Assembly (NCBI GenBank): GCA_016714785.1
Contig: JADKCC010000007.1
Location: 1-18,104 of the forward strand
DNA from: Saprospiraceae bacterium
GTDB lineage: Bacteria; Bacteroidota; Bacteroidia; Chitinophagales; Saprospiraceae
Length of the DNA: 18,104 nucleotides
Direction: 5' to 3'
Both the position numbers and the translations under genes were made by a program. The notes beneath the pieces were generated by a model. The model had not been told where the DNA came from and made no database searches. It saw nothing but the letters and a program-made list of their open reading frames with translations. This document shows positions 1 to 9,800 of this stretch, piece by piece. Every line of letters begins with the position of its first letter. Positions within the stretch are counted from its first letter, which is position 1.

Positions 1-280
1 TAATATCCACTTGGACGTTTATTATATACGCCTTCTTCTATAGTAGTAACATCTATAAATGGTGGACGAATAATATTAGATTGAAGTAATGAAGATATCG
101 ACGCTTACCCTTAAGTGATATTTATAAATAGTACAAAGTTTGTCCTTTGGATTTTCAAAAATAATCTGTGGTTTTCATTTTGACATTTTTGCTCTTGGTA
201 CTTTTGAGATGAGATTTTTGATGGATAATATATCCTAACATAATTTTATAATTATTGTAAATAGGCTTTCTTAATCCGGA
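1..280. other. Unrecognised stretch at the left edge
   Basis: I see no sustained reading frame on either strand. On the minus strand a short run near positions 1-85 reads like protein (it contains PPFIDVTTIEEG), but the frame breaks immediately upstream and I cannot assign a family. It may be the degraded start of a gene continuing beyond the window, on the same strand as the carboxypeptidase-regulatory-like remnant to its right. No RNA gene or repeat is visible. Confidence 0.3.
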
Positions 281-284
281 AGAT

Positions 285-960
285 TAGGATGAATAAAACA
301 TTTTATTTTTATCTTTTTTCTTAAATTCTCTTCTCCATGCATCTATAAAAATTTTTCCATGCAATTGGGTTGAAGATATTTTATAGGTTCATTTTGTCAA
401 GTATAGACATAACCGGTTGCCTGTTGTTTAAGAACTAACTTACCTGGTTTCTCGGCCATCCACTGGTAATGAATATCTAATTTCTTTCATTTTTTCATCG
501 TAAGATTGGCCATTAATAGCGTTTTCTCTTAATCCATTGGAAATATCAATAGCCAAAAATTCTTGTTTGAAATGTTTTACTTGCCGCCATGGCATTATTA
601 CTGCTTCTGGAAGTAAGTAATTATCTTCCGGTCATATCTGAACCCAAGTATATCTGTCTGAAATTAATTTTTCAGGAATTTTATTTAAACTGTTTTATAT
701 CCTACCCAGGAAAATAATGGTTTCCACCTATAAAGCCACTAACCCAAAAAAAAATCCATCATACTCAGTGTAGGCACCTCGCTTGTACCTTTGACCGCCA
801 CATTTGGTGTAGGAAGCGGCTGGATTACCTTTGTCATCTTCTAGAAATACTACTTTACCTGAAACTTCTACTACCTTTATAGGTTCCTCTTTTTGTTGAG
901 CATTAGCTTTAAAAAAAACTTCAAGATAACACATAAAAGCTATAAATAATCCAAAACTGG
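285..960 (-). pseudogene. Carboxypeptidase-like regulatory domain protein, frameshifted
   Basis: This is a small exported protein of a type common in Bacteroidota: a signal peptide, then a CarboxypepD_reg-like beta-sandwich, then a charged tail. Its role is not known. The visible pieces, read across several frames, are an end-of-signal motif ANAQQKEEP near 895-905, a strand-rich segment VEVSGKVVFLEDDKGNPA and then GAYTEYDGFF at 740-880 (the usual CarboxypepD_reg start and the G-x-YTEYDGFF turn), then ISDRYTWVQI, YLLPEAVIMPW, FKQEFLAIDISNGLREN, KEIRYSLPVDGRE, and a lysine-rich end EREFKKKDK near 300-340. At least five frame changes are needed to connect these, so no intact product can be read. 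The single frame at 728-934 is only a fragment. The exact start is uncertain. It lies co-directionally downstream of lon. Confidence 0.6.
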
Positions 961-1154
961 TAATTGACTAGTTGTTAAAAACTAAACAGATGAAATTACA
1001 ATCTTTATATTTCCAAACGTATAAAACAGTGTAAATATATGTATTCAGATATTTAACATGGTTTTAACGAATTTTTATGGTTGCTCATTTATTTTTTACC
1101 TGCGAAAAATGTCAATAACAAATAATTTATCTATCTGCAAAAAGACCAAAAATC

Positions 1155-3504
1155 CTAATGCGTTTTCAATGACTTGATCCAATCACTCACATAAGTAAAT
1201 TCTACACCTCGATATAATCCATGGGAATTGGTTCAACATGGGTTCTAATATCTTCCATAAAACATTATCTCCTTAATGCCAGCTCTTCTTATGGCCTACA
1301 TTTTTCTTTAATGCCACCAACTGGCAACACTTTACCACATGTAACTCCAATCAGTGGCAAAATATGGTTTGACTGGTTTGTTTTGGAGTGAGATGTAATG
1401 GCTGTCAAGCATCGTTATTCCAGCACTAGGACCATCTTTTGTATCACCTTCAGGTACGTGTATATGTAAATTATTTGCTCAAATGTATCTGGATCTGTAC
1501 CTAATGAAGCAGCATGTGCTGATTATAACTTAACGCAGTGGTTGCAGACTCCTTCATCACATCTCCTAAATTACCATTGTACTAAATTTACCTTTGCCTT
1601 TACTAGAACTGGTTTGCAAAAGAAAAATATCACCTCTACTCTAGAACCAATTAACCCTACAGCACCAAGCAAGATAATGTACTTTTAAATATTGTTCATG
1701 TCAAACATGATTGGTCCCAAATTCAAATGACATCCGATTCTACCAATTTAGGTTATATTTTCACTCACTGCCCTTTAAGCGACACTTCTCATCACACCTG
1801 CCAATGTCCTATCTAAAGATCTTACACCAGACTCCCTAGTGTATTTTTGAATTATAAATTGTAATAATGATGGAGACAATATAGCAGAATCTGATTTTAA
1901 TCCATGTTCTAGGGCTTGTTTAGGTACTAAATGTCTTTGAAATTTTGACCTTCTCCTCTAATGAATAACCACTAACATCAATAATCTCCATTCCTTCCAA
2001 TAGTGCAGGCTGAATAGTGGACAATGAATTGGCTGAAGCTATAAATAAAACTCTAGATAAATGATAATCCAAATCCAAATAATTATCATGGAAAGTACTA
2101 TTCTGCTCTGGGTCCAAAACTTCTAGTAAAGCTGAAGAAGGATCGCCTCTGAAATCTGCGCCTAGCTTGTCTATCTCATCCAAAATAAAAACAGGATTAG
2201 ACGATTTTGCTTTTTTAATGGATTGAAGTATTCGTCCTTTCTTTGCACCTATGTTTTTTGATGGCCTCTTATTTCACTTTCGCCATGCAATCCACCGAGG
2301 AGAGACGTATAAACTGTCTGCCCAATGCCATAGCAACCGATTTTACTAAACTAGTTTTTCCTACACCAGGAGGGCCAACCAAACATATAATTGGTGCCTT
2401 CTATATCTCCCTTCAGTTTCAGCAAGCAAATTGTTCGATGATTCTTTTTTTAACATCTTCCAGTCCAAAATGATCTTTATCAAGTACAGCTTTGACCTTT
2501 TTAGGTTGAAAATATCTTTAGTGACTTCATCCCATGGCAGATCAAGCATTAACTCAAGATAATTTAGTATTACTGGAGTATTCTGCTATCTGTGGATTGG
2601 ATCCGTCTTGCTTTTATAATTTCTCTATCAAAAGCATCTTTGGCATCCTTTGGCCATTTTTTCTTGTCTGATAGTAGTTGCAGTCTATTGAGATTTCCTC
2701 TTTGTGGATTACCACCAATTCTTCCTGAATGGTTTTCAGTTGTTGGTTGGGGAAGTATTTCTTTTGCTGCTTTCGAGATCACCACGCACTTTAGACCCTA
2801 TTTGGTCCTTGATTTCAAGCAACTGCAACTCACCGTTCATCACATTCATCACTAAAAGTGCTTTGGCCATATAATCATCTGTCTCTAATATTTCTTGCTT
2901 TTAGCTACACCCATATTCATATTGGGATGCGATAAGTTGAGCATAAAGCCATTGTTTTGATATATTTTCAACATCATATTGGCTTCTGTAGGAATATTGG
3001 AGATAATTCTACTATTTTTTAGCAAAATCTCTAATAGTGACATAATGGCGTTAAACTCTACATTTTTGGTAGGTACAGCATCTTCAATAATGTTTACAGT
3101 AGCTTCAAGCATTTTATCATTTGCTAGAAAGATACCGAGTAATCTTTTTCTTCCTTGGAAGATAGCTCTTACTACCATCGGGCATTTAAGTATCTTCATA
3201 ATTCTAGCCACGGTACCTACAGCATGCAAACCCTCTTGGCTGGATCTTCACTTTCCATGTCCTTTTGGGTGAGCACACTAAGAGTTTATCTCCTTTCAGC
3301 TTTCTGTAATGCTTTGATAGACTTGTCTCTACCGACGGTGATCGGGATAACAATACCGGAAAAGCACTGGATTCTTAAGTGCTAATATAGACATCACGTC
3401 CTTATACACATCATCAAATCCTGCCAGTTCATGTTCCATACTAAATACCGGGATGATATCTCCTTCTTCGCATATCGTCCATCATATAAATTTCTGTCAA
3501 ACAT
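1155..3504 (-). pseudogene. ATP-dependent protease Lon, multiply frameshifted
   Basis: Lon is a cytoplasmic AAA+ serine protease that unfolds and degrades damaged and regulatory proteins. Family parts appear in the right order but in different frames. The N-terminal substrate domain begins at an ATG at 3504 (MFDRNLYDG, then DIIPVFSMEHE-like sequence) and includes the stretch at 2885-3229 with VRAIFQGRKR. The AAA+ module has Walker A GPPGVGKTS near 2350-2380, Walker B VFILDEIDKLG near 2163-2195, and the sensor region LSRVLFIA followed by NSLSTIQPALL. The protease domain has the catalytic serine motif KDGPSAGITML near 1410-1440 and the lysine motif LPVGGIKEK near 1310-1330. The end reads YVSDWIKSLKTH, with a TAG at 1155-1157. 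The span equals about 783 codons, slightly short of the usual 800 or so. Frame breaks and odd residues (LLEGMEII where LLDRMEII is expected) occur throughout. I am sure of the identity, but not whether the decay is real. Confidence 0.9.
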
Positions 3505-3667
3505 CTGATTTTCCTATTAAGTAAATAGATATGTCAATATATATACCAAACGTAAAAAATGCTAAAAAGGTATCAAAATGGCAGAGAATCAAAATGGCCT
3601 TTGGACAAAGTGTCAGAAGGTGTAAGTATTTGGTGTCAACTAAGAAAGTAACTTTAAACTCATAAAG

Positions 3668-3704
3668 CAAGAGAGAGTATGCTTTTTGTGGCAACTCTCT
3701 CTTG
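3668..3704 (-). terminator. Hairpin terminator of the T9SS cargo gene
   Basis: There is a perfect 11-bp inverted repeat, CAAGAGAGAGT (3668-3678) and ACTCTCTCTTG (3694-3704). It is extended inward by TGC/GCA around one unpaired A at 3679, leaving an 8-nt loop. It lies 32 bases beyond the stop of the leftward cargo gene, in the 231-bp gap before lon, where a transcription terminator is expected. The sequence after it on the minus strand is AT-rich, but it has no long uninterrupted T tract, so termination efficiency is uncertain. Confidence 0.6.
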
Positions 3705-3735
3705 TTATAGATATTAAACTTTCCTAAACTGATTC

Positions 3736-6700
3736 TTATTTTATAATAACTAATTTTTTTGTAAAAGGGTATTCATTAATGAAACCTTGTATCAAATAGT
3801 TGCCAGGTGTGAAATAAGATAAATCTAGAATTTCACCTTCAAATTTTGAAATTGATTGAACCAATCTACCATCCAAGCTTCTGACTTCAAGATTTTTGAT
3901 ATCATCGTATGCTGATTCGATATTGAAAACACCTGAAGATGGGTTGGGATAGACATTTATTTTAGAACTAACTAAATCATCTTCTGTAGGTACAGTAAGT
4001 GTTCCTGTCGTAACAATTATATTCAGTGATTCCTTATTTTTATTTTCAAAATATTTGCCTACAGGATCATCTGTAATGCTAATGTTGGCAATTCCGTTGG
4101 ACTTGGCTTTGAAGCTGATGGTAAATAAACGGGTGTTATCAGGAAGATTTATCGGTGTGGGAGAATCCCAAAGAAAACCCAATTTTCCAGAAGAAGTTTG
4201 TGTTGCATTAAAATTATCATTGGTCAACCCCAAAGTAGTATTTAAGTTTTTCAACGATACAAAATTTGCCAATTCAGTATTCCAATTGACCGAAAACTGC
4301 CCAGTTGTGATTTCATTAAATTGTCTCACGGTAATATCTATATCAAAGTTTTGGTTTCCAACTACATTGGCAGAACCTACTATTAGATTAATGTCTGCTG
4401 ATGTTCTATTTTGCAATGCATCAGTGGCATTAGAAGGGTTGTTGCTCAAGTTAACATCTCCGATTTTGATGCCGATGAAATTTTGATCTGAAATATCATT
4501 TGTAAGATTGTTTATATTAATCGTATTAGGAATGGAAGCTGCAAACGGATTTGTTGGGTTTGTAAATACATGAGATTTAGGTAAAAAAGCCCACGATTCT
4601 GTTGTCGAAAATTGGTTAATTAGTGCTAAAATTAACTTCCTGATTTCGGTGACATCTCCGCCATTGATAGTGTTCGTTTTTGAGGCATCAGCAGCAATAA
4701 TCTTATAAGGGCTATTTAACTTTTCTATCGCTAGGATATGCTGTCTCATCGCCGTTACATCTCCGCCATTTATTCCATTTTTATGATCTGTATTTTTGGA
4801 TGGCTTTACAGTATAGTTGAGATTGGCATCCAGGTTTTCAAAACAGTACTCACCATTGGCATTTGTGGTTGCCGTTGCATTTTTTCCACCTGTCAGCGAT
4901 ACGATAACATTTGGAACAGCTACGTTGTCTTCTCGAGTGATTTTACCGCATATTTTAAAGGAGCTGGCTGTGGCACAAAAACTACCTTTTATCACAGAAG
5001 GTTTTACAGTCTGATTATTTTGGTCGGCAGAAATATCCGTAGGTGTACCGACGATGTTGATGTCAGTACTGCCTGTAAATAAAGATTTTATGCGTACTTT
5101 AATGTTAATTACAACTGTATTATCTGTCACATCTATTGGAGCAGTATTGTCCCAAACTACTGTAGCAGTCGATGAAGATATCAGACCAAAATTTAAGTCT
5201 CCGGTAATGTTTCCTTTTTCGATACCAGTGATTTCGCCTTTAGTATTATCAGGAATATTAATAGTAAATTGGAAGGATGAAACTTTGGAAAAACCTTTGA
5301 CTTTTACGGGAATGGTGACTATTTGACCTACGGGCCCACAAACGTTGTCGTCGATATCGAAAACTAAACTGGTTCCACTACCACCACATGGTCCTTTAGT
5401 CCATTCATTTTCAGTATATCCTGCACATCTGGCAATGCATATATTGGAATATTCCTTACCATTAACGCAAACGGGATCATATTCGTTGGTACAAGTGCAG
5501 TTGAGATTGTTTTCATAATAAAGTAAATTATCGACATAAAATAAGTTATTTGTAGAGCCCGAAGTGCCATATAAGTTCAAATCCGTTATTTGTCTTGACG
5601 CATGTCCAGCACGTGAATAAATCATTTTATTATTTATCCAAACTTCTATTGTATTTTCATTATGATTAAACACCAAAGCAGTTTTGTACCACTGTCCAGG
5701 AATGTAATCAAATGTGGCTCGCTGTTCCAATTGAGAATTTGTACTTACTGTGTATAAAATTCCCTGACCATTGTTTAGTCGAGTTACTAATGCATAAACA
5801 GTTGGACTGCTAGTCTCAAGACCCCAAGATCCAGTACGAGAAGCTTCAGCCAAAGTCATCCACTCCATTCTTGAAGGTGACTCTATGATCCTGTCTATAT
5901 TGAAATCTATATCGGAAGTATTGGTAAATTTCAGGGATTTTGTGTCTGAAAATGCTTTTTCTGTAGTCACAGTTGCTTGTTCAGATTGCTGACCTGAGAA
6001 TAAGGAGAATTTTTGACTTCCTTGAGGGAGGAGATTACCATTTTGAAGTATTTCAAAGTCTTCACATATAGAATATTGGCCAATGGTATTTTCGCATAAT
6101 AATGATGGTGGATTGGTTCCACATGATGGGTCAGGAAGCGTTTTAGATATGAAAGAATTATCATTGCTTGATGCATAATCTTTAAAACCAAATATTAAAT
6201 AAGACTTATCTGGACCACTTCTAAGACCAATTTTTGGTATTCAAAATTTAAATTTGGACCAAAATAATTAGAACTATTTTCTATGTAATTGAGATTATAA
6301 TCAAATTTTTCGACAAAATAAGACGAGCCTAACAATGAACCCACTGAGCCTGAAAGCATTAAGTTTTGCTCACAAGCGTTCTCTAAGTCGGAATAAAATT
6401 TTCTAAAATCCAGCATGTTACTTCCTATGAATTTATTGATGACAATTGCTCCAGAGGCATTTAGTTTTACAAGCCAAGTTCCATCTCCTGTATTATTAAT
6501 TCCACCTCCATTACCATTGGTGCAGTAAGTAGATCCAATAGCTACAATTTCATTATTAGGAAGCACTTTTATTTTTTTGGCTGAAACAGTTCCATTTCCA
6601 TCTCCATATTTTCGACTCCAAACAACTTCGAGGTTTGAATTAAATTTGCATATCCACCAACTTCTATTATTGGGTTCACCACAAATGGTATTTTCGTAAA

Positions 6701-7364
6701 TAAAACCTGATGCGATGTATCCATTGTCGTTTGTTTTTTCTATTTGATTGATGACGCTACCCCATAATCCACCTAAATTGTTGCTTGTTCTTGTAGCTAA
6801 GGCATCACCGAGTAAATTGACCACTCTAATCATGGCCGTTCTATTTGATGAGCTATTACCTATATCTGTACTGCCACCTACAATTATATTTCCACCATGA
6901 GTACCATTGATGGCAAAAGTACCAGGACTGGATATCTCAGTAAACCTACGTTTTACTTCAAAATTTCCTGTAGATTTGTTTAACTTTCCTATGCCACCAG
7001 TTTGGCTGCTCAGATCAAAATCACCTACGAAAAATATCCACTTTCATTTTCATAAAATTGATAAGGTGTAATAAAATTAGGATCAACAAGATTGGTTTTC
7101 CATACTATAGTGTTATTATTCCTTAGTTTAATATAATGGTCAGACCCCGTTTTTTCTCGTCCATAATAAAGTGAATAACCATTTTGCGTAAGTAAAATTG
7201 CTTCTCCTGGTTGACCACCAATAACATCGTAAGTACCACCTAAGTAATTAATTTCGCTCAGATCCCCTTTCATAAGATAGGGAAATGCCCTGACTAAAGA
7301 GATGGAATGAAGTAAAAATTGAAAGAAACATCAAATTGAATAATTTTGTAAAAAATGTTTTCAT
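3736..7364 (-). CDS. Giant T9SS-secreted multidomain protein (LamG-like, Kazal, two cohesin-like, dockerin-like)
   Basis: This is probably a cell-surface or released adhesion or scaffold protein of about 1209 residues once three frame breaks are corrected. The ATG at 7364 gives a clear signal peptide (MKTFFTKLFNLMFLSIF, cleavage near FSQ). The N-terminal ~430 residues contain repeated blade-like motifs (WICKFNSNLEVVWSRKYGDG, GTWLVKLNASGAIV), suggesting a beta-propeller. Next come a LamG-like sandwich (~440-625), a Kazal domain (~623-661: NEYDPVCVNGKEYSNIC, then CAGY and GPCGG), a cohesin-like domain (~665-797), a CNA-B-like domain (~804-855), a dockerin-like pair (~859-915: DHKNGINGGDVTAMRQ and TNTINGGDVTEIRK), a second cohesin-like domain (~992-1125), and a T9SS sorting domain (~1135-1209: VYPNPSSGVFNIE, GNYLIQG, end KKLVIIK). 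The breaks fall in homopolymers at 7264-7267 (C4, one base too many), 7030-7034 (A5, one short) and 6231-6235 (T5, one short). Correction gives continuous sensible protein. The longest uninterrupted frame is 3736 to about 6230. It starts 26 bases after the upstream gene's stop, so it is probably co-transcribed. Confidence 0.85.
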
Positions 7365-7390
7365 GATATCTGGTTTAGTGTTTAATAATA

Positions 7391-8638
7391 TTATCTAAAA
7401 TTTTTTTGAAGTCCAAATTTGATATTGGGTATAAAGTCATCCGAGCTTTTATTTAGAACCTTTATTGCTTCCGTAGTGCTTATAAAATTTAAGTCAATAA
7501 AGAGTCCAACACCTGTATTTTTAGCTAATTCTCCTTTGGGACTTAAAAACAGCTTTATTCCTAGGTCCAAATATCCAAGATCTTGTTTTATTGGAGCAAA
7601 AAGTTCTTTATACTTTTCCGCGTTAGTTATCGGAATGATATAATTATAGTTTGCATAAACACTTAGTATATTTTCAAAAATCAATCCTTCTAAACCTACT
7701 TTAGCTTGAATTCTGGAAAAGTTGAAGTCAGTATTTTCTTTGGGATTAAAGGATTTTTTCTCATGAAAATGTAAATCACCATTGACACCTATTCGTTTAT
7801 TTAACTCTTTAAAACCATTCAGCCTGATGCCGTATTTACTCAATTCAGGGACAAGGACAGTCGTTATGTTTACTGTGTCAATTGTGCCATTACCGATAAA
7901 TACTTCAAGTTTATACTTTCCATTTTTATTAAATTCGGCGGCTCCTAGCAAAGAGATAGTTGGGTTAAATTTATTGTTTATGGTAGAGATTTGAGGTATC
8001 GAAGCCGCAGTTGTGGACTCAGCATTGGATTTGGTATATTCAGAATAAGCATTATTAAGTGATGACTGGATCTCTTTAAATTTTTTATCATCAAAAGTGA
8101 AGGTTTCATTGTCTTTGAAATTTTGGAAGAATTTGGTGTTTGTTAATTTTAAAGTATCTAGCCTTTTTATAAACTTAATGGTTTCTGAATCTGCATCTAA
8201 TAAGCTCCTTTTCATTTCCTGTATATCAGCAAACATCTGTGAACTCAGTTTATGATTCAGATTATTCATTTTTAACCAAGCAGCTTCTAAAATATCGACT
8301 TTTCTTATATTTTGTCTAATCGTATTCTTTCTTGACGAAAGTAAATCAACAACTTTTATTTTTGCATTCACAAATAAAATCGAATCCCTGATTTCTTTTT
8401 TTCCTTTTTCAATTTCAGATTGATTGGTTGATGACTGTTTTATGTTTAAGTGTTTTTGAAATTCCGTTAACATGGAATCGATATTATTATTCTGATTCAT
8501 TAGCATGACTTTGTATTTAAATAGACTATCTATATCATCATTTGTATTATGCATCTGCATATAATTATAATTCTGAAAATTTTGGGCTTTTGTGGATGAA
8601 AACACCGAAAGTGCGACTAAAATAAATAAGTATCTCAT
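7391..8638 (-). CDS. Secreted coiled-coil protein with putative C-terminal outer-membrane beta-barrel
   Basis: This 415-residue product has no family I recognise. It begins with a signal peptide (MRYLFILVALSVFSSTKAQ, cleavage after KAQ). Residues ~25-215 are charged, rich in K, E, N and D, and poor in proline, with hydrophobic spacing typical of long helices or a coiled coil (for example EIEKGKKEIRDSILFVNAKI). From ~222 to the end, the sequence switches to alternating polar and hydrophobic strands separated by short turns (FNPTISLLGAAEF, YKLEVFIGNG, SRIQAKVGLEG, LSVYANYNYIIP, LGYLDLGIKLFLSP). It ends in an aromatic-plus-charged terminus, GLQKNFR, as many Bacteroidota outer-membrane barrels do. 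The likely architecture is periplasmic helices plus a small barrel. It lies 47 bases after the methyltransferase and 26 bases before the T9SS cargo, so it could anchor or help display that cargo. Barrel assignment is inference from pattern, not homology. Confidence 0.8.
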   Translation of the reverse strand: MRYLFILVALSVFSSTKAQNFQNYNYMQMHNTNDDIDSLFKYKVMLMNQNNNIDSMLTEFQKHLNIKQSSTNQSEIEKGKKEIRDSILFVNAKIKVVDLLSSRKNTIRQNIRKVDILEAAWLKMNNLNHKLSSQMFADIQEMKRSLLDADSETIKFIKRLDTLKLTNTKFFQNFKDNETFTFDDKKFKEIQSSLNNAYSEYTKSNAESTTAASIPQISTINNKFNPTISLLGAAEFNKNGKYKLEVFIGNGTIDTVNITTVLVPELSKYGIRLNGFKELNKRIGVNGDLHFHEKKSFNPKENTDFNFSRIQAKVGLEGLIFENILSVYANYNYIIPITNAEKYKELFAPIKQDLGYLDLGIKLFLSPKGELAKNTGVGLFIDLNFISTTEAIKVLNKSSDDFIPNIKFGLQKNFR

Positions 8639-8685
8639 GATTTTTTGATTTATATATATAGTAAATATTGATATTAAATTCCGAA

Positions 8686-9657
8686 TTAACCATTCTTCAC
8701 CACCGTCAAATACAAGATATTGCCATATTTATCTCCATGAATATCCCATGATGCAACCTGTGTCATATCTAGTTCTTTCATAAAGCCATACATCTCCATC
8801 TCATCACGATAGATCAGATACCAGTCCATAAAAGTATCCATGTAGCCACGCTCTATGATACCTTTGGCAAAATTGGGAATAATCATCGTACCTCCAGGAG
8901 CCACCAAATCAAACATGCGCCTTGTCATACGTGCCGCTATTTTTTCTTCCAGATAATCAAATAGACCAGCTGAATAAACCAAGTCAAAGCTTTCAGCGGG
9001 AAGTTTACCAGCAAGGACATATTTGATGGACTCGTCTAAGACTGTAAGTCCCGGATAAGGATAGCTCCTTCTAGCTTCTACATTGCTATCGGCATCTTGG
9101 TCCAAGCCTATAAAGAGGTTTACTTTGTCTTCAAAATTTTCGACGTGGTCTAGCTCTCTGAGGTGTCCCGATGCGATAGATATGGCTGATATTTTGCGAT
9201 TTTTTTGGTAGGATATTTGGCTTATTTGATGGCCAAAGAACTTGGCTCTTTCACGTACACTATCACATGATGTGGCTTGGCATATTGTTTCATGAATTTT
9301 TTGTGCCGTATCACTAATATTTTCATTATGTGAGTCTTTTTTATAAATATAATCGATCAAAGTAGCATCTCCCGCATATCCTTTAGGTTTACTAAAACAT
9401 CTTTTGGTTATAGGTGATTCCCAAAGTATTTCTGCTACAGGATGAGCAGTACAATAACCTCTAATCCAATCTTGAAAGACATCATTTTGAAATTGATGTG
9501 AAAGTTTACCTAATTTGTAAAAAAGAAATTTTACAGAAGATACCGGATTTTCATTAATTGATTTGTAAGCATCGTTCAATAGAAAGTCCAAGCTCCTTTT
9601 TGTCAAAGAAACCTGGTCCACATGAACGTTTGTTTTTACTTGTAAATTTGTTGTCAT
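8686..9657 (-). CDS. PhcB-like class I SAM-dependent methyltransferase
   Basis: This 323-residue protein resembles the family that includes PhcB, the Ralstonia enzyme making the 3-hydroxypalmitic acid methyl ester signal. Diagnostic parts are the N-terminal KPKGYAGD motif (~90-97), a SAM-binding segment ISIASGHLREL (~158-169), the acidic ribose-contact motif GLDQD (~184-188), FDLVYSAGLFDYL (~224-236), LVAPGGTMIIPNF, and MDWYLIYRDEMEM near the C-terminus. I chose the ATG at 9657 (MTTNLQVKTN). The frame extends to 9792, but the extra 45 residues are lysine/phenylalanine-rich, unlike the family, and would run into the sigma gene's upstream region. The gene is intact and heads the leftward gene set, divergent from a sigma factor. 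The substrate cannot be read from sequence; a fatty-acyl carboxylate is plausible from the PhcB relationship. The enzyme is cytoplasmic, with no signal peptide. Confidence 0.8.
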   Translation of the reverse strand: MTTNLQVKTNVHVDQVSLTKRSLDFLLNDAYKSINENPVSSVKFLFYKLGKLSHQFQNDVFQDWIRGYCTAHPVAEILWESPITKRCFSKPKGYAGDATLIDYIYKKDSHNENISDTAQKIHETICQATSCDSVRERAKFFGHQISQISYQKNRKISAISIASGHLRELDHVENFEDKVNLFIGLDQDADSNVEARRSYPYPGLTVLDESIKYVLAGKLPAESFDLVYSAGLFDYLEEKIAARMTRRMFDLVAPGGTMIIPNFAKGIIERGYMDTFMDWYLIYRDEMEMYGFMKELDMTQVASWDIHGDKYGNILYLTVVKNG

Positions 9658-9800
9658 TTTTATTGATTTTTTAAAAAGTGAAAAACGGGTTATATAAATT
9701 TTAATGTGTGTTTGATGACCTTTATGAAAAAAGATATCAAAAAGTAACCTTAGCATTTTAAATATTTTTATTTTTACCCTATCAAAACCCAAAGATCAGC
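9658..9800. promoter_or_regulatory. Divergent intergenic region between methyltransferase and sigma genes
   Basis: These 143 bases separate two oppositely transcribed gene sets and must hold promoters for at least the sigma operon and probably the methyltransferase. The region is very AT-rich with several A and T runs. I looked for the Bacteroidota pattern (TTTG near -33 and TAnnTTTG near -7). I found TTTG elements on both strands but no pair at the right spacing that I would call. The reading frame upstream of the sigma gene contains a stop at 9759-9761 and no ATG before the GTG at 9801. Confidence 0.45.

Noticed and set aside
728..934. Open frame of 68 codons as a separate small gene
   Set aside because: It is one fragment of the carboxypeptidase-regulatory-like protein, whose other parts lie in neighbouring frames on the same strand.
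3505..3735. Possible small gene between lon and the cargo (open frame at 3497-3694)
   Set aside because: The frame overlaps the hairpin, has no family-like motif, and is unconvincing against the AT-rich background.
4055..5326. Plus-strand open frames opposite the T9SS cargo
   Set aside because: They are antisense shadows; the minus frame has recognisable cohesin-like, Kazal and dockerin-like motifs and the plus frames do not.
6195..7273. Two separate small secreted-protein genes upstream of the large cargo
   Set aside because: Correcting the homopolymers at 7264, 7030 and 6231 by one base each gives one continuous protein with a single signal peptide.
9658..9792. 45-residue N-terminal extension of the methyltransferase
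   Set aside because: It is low-complexity, lysine- and phenylalanine-rich and unlike the family; the ATG at 9657 leaves a normal divergent promoter gap.
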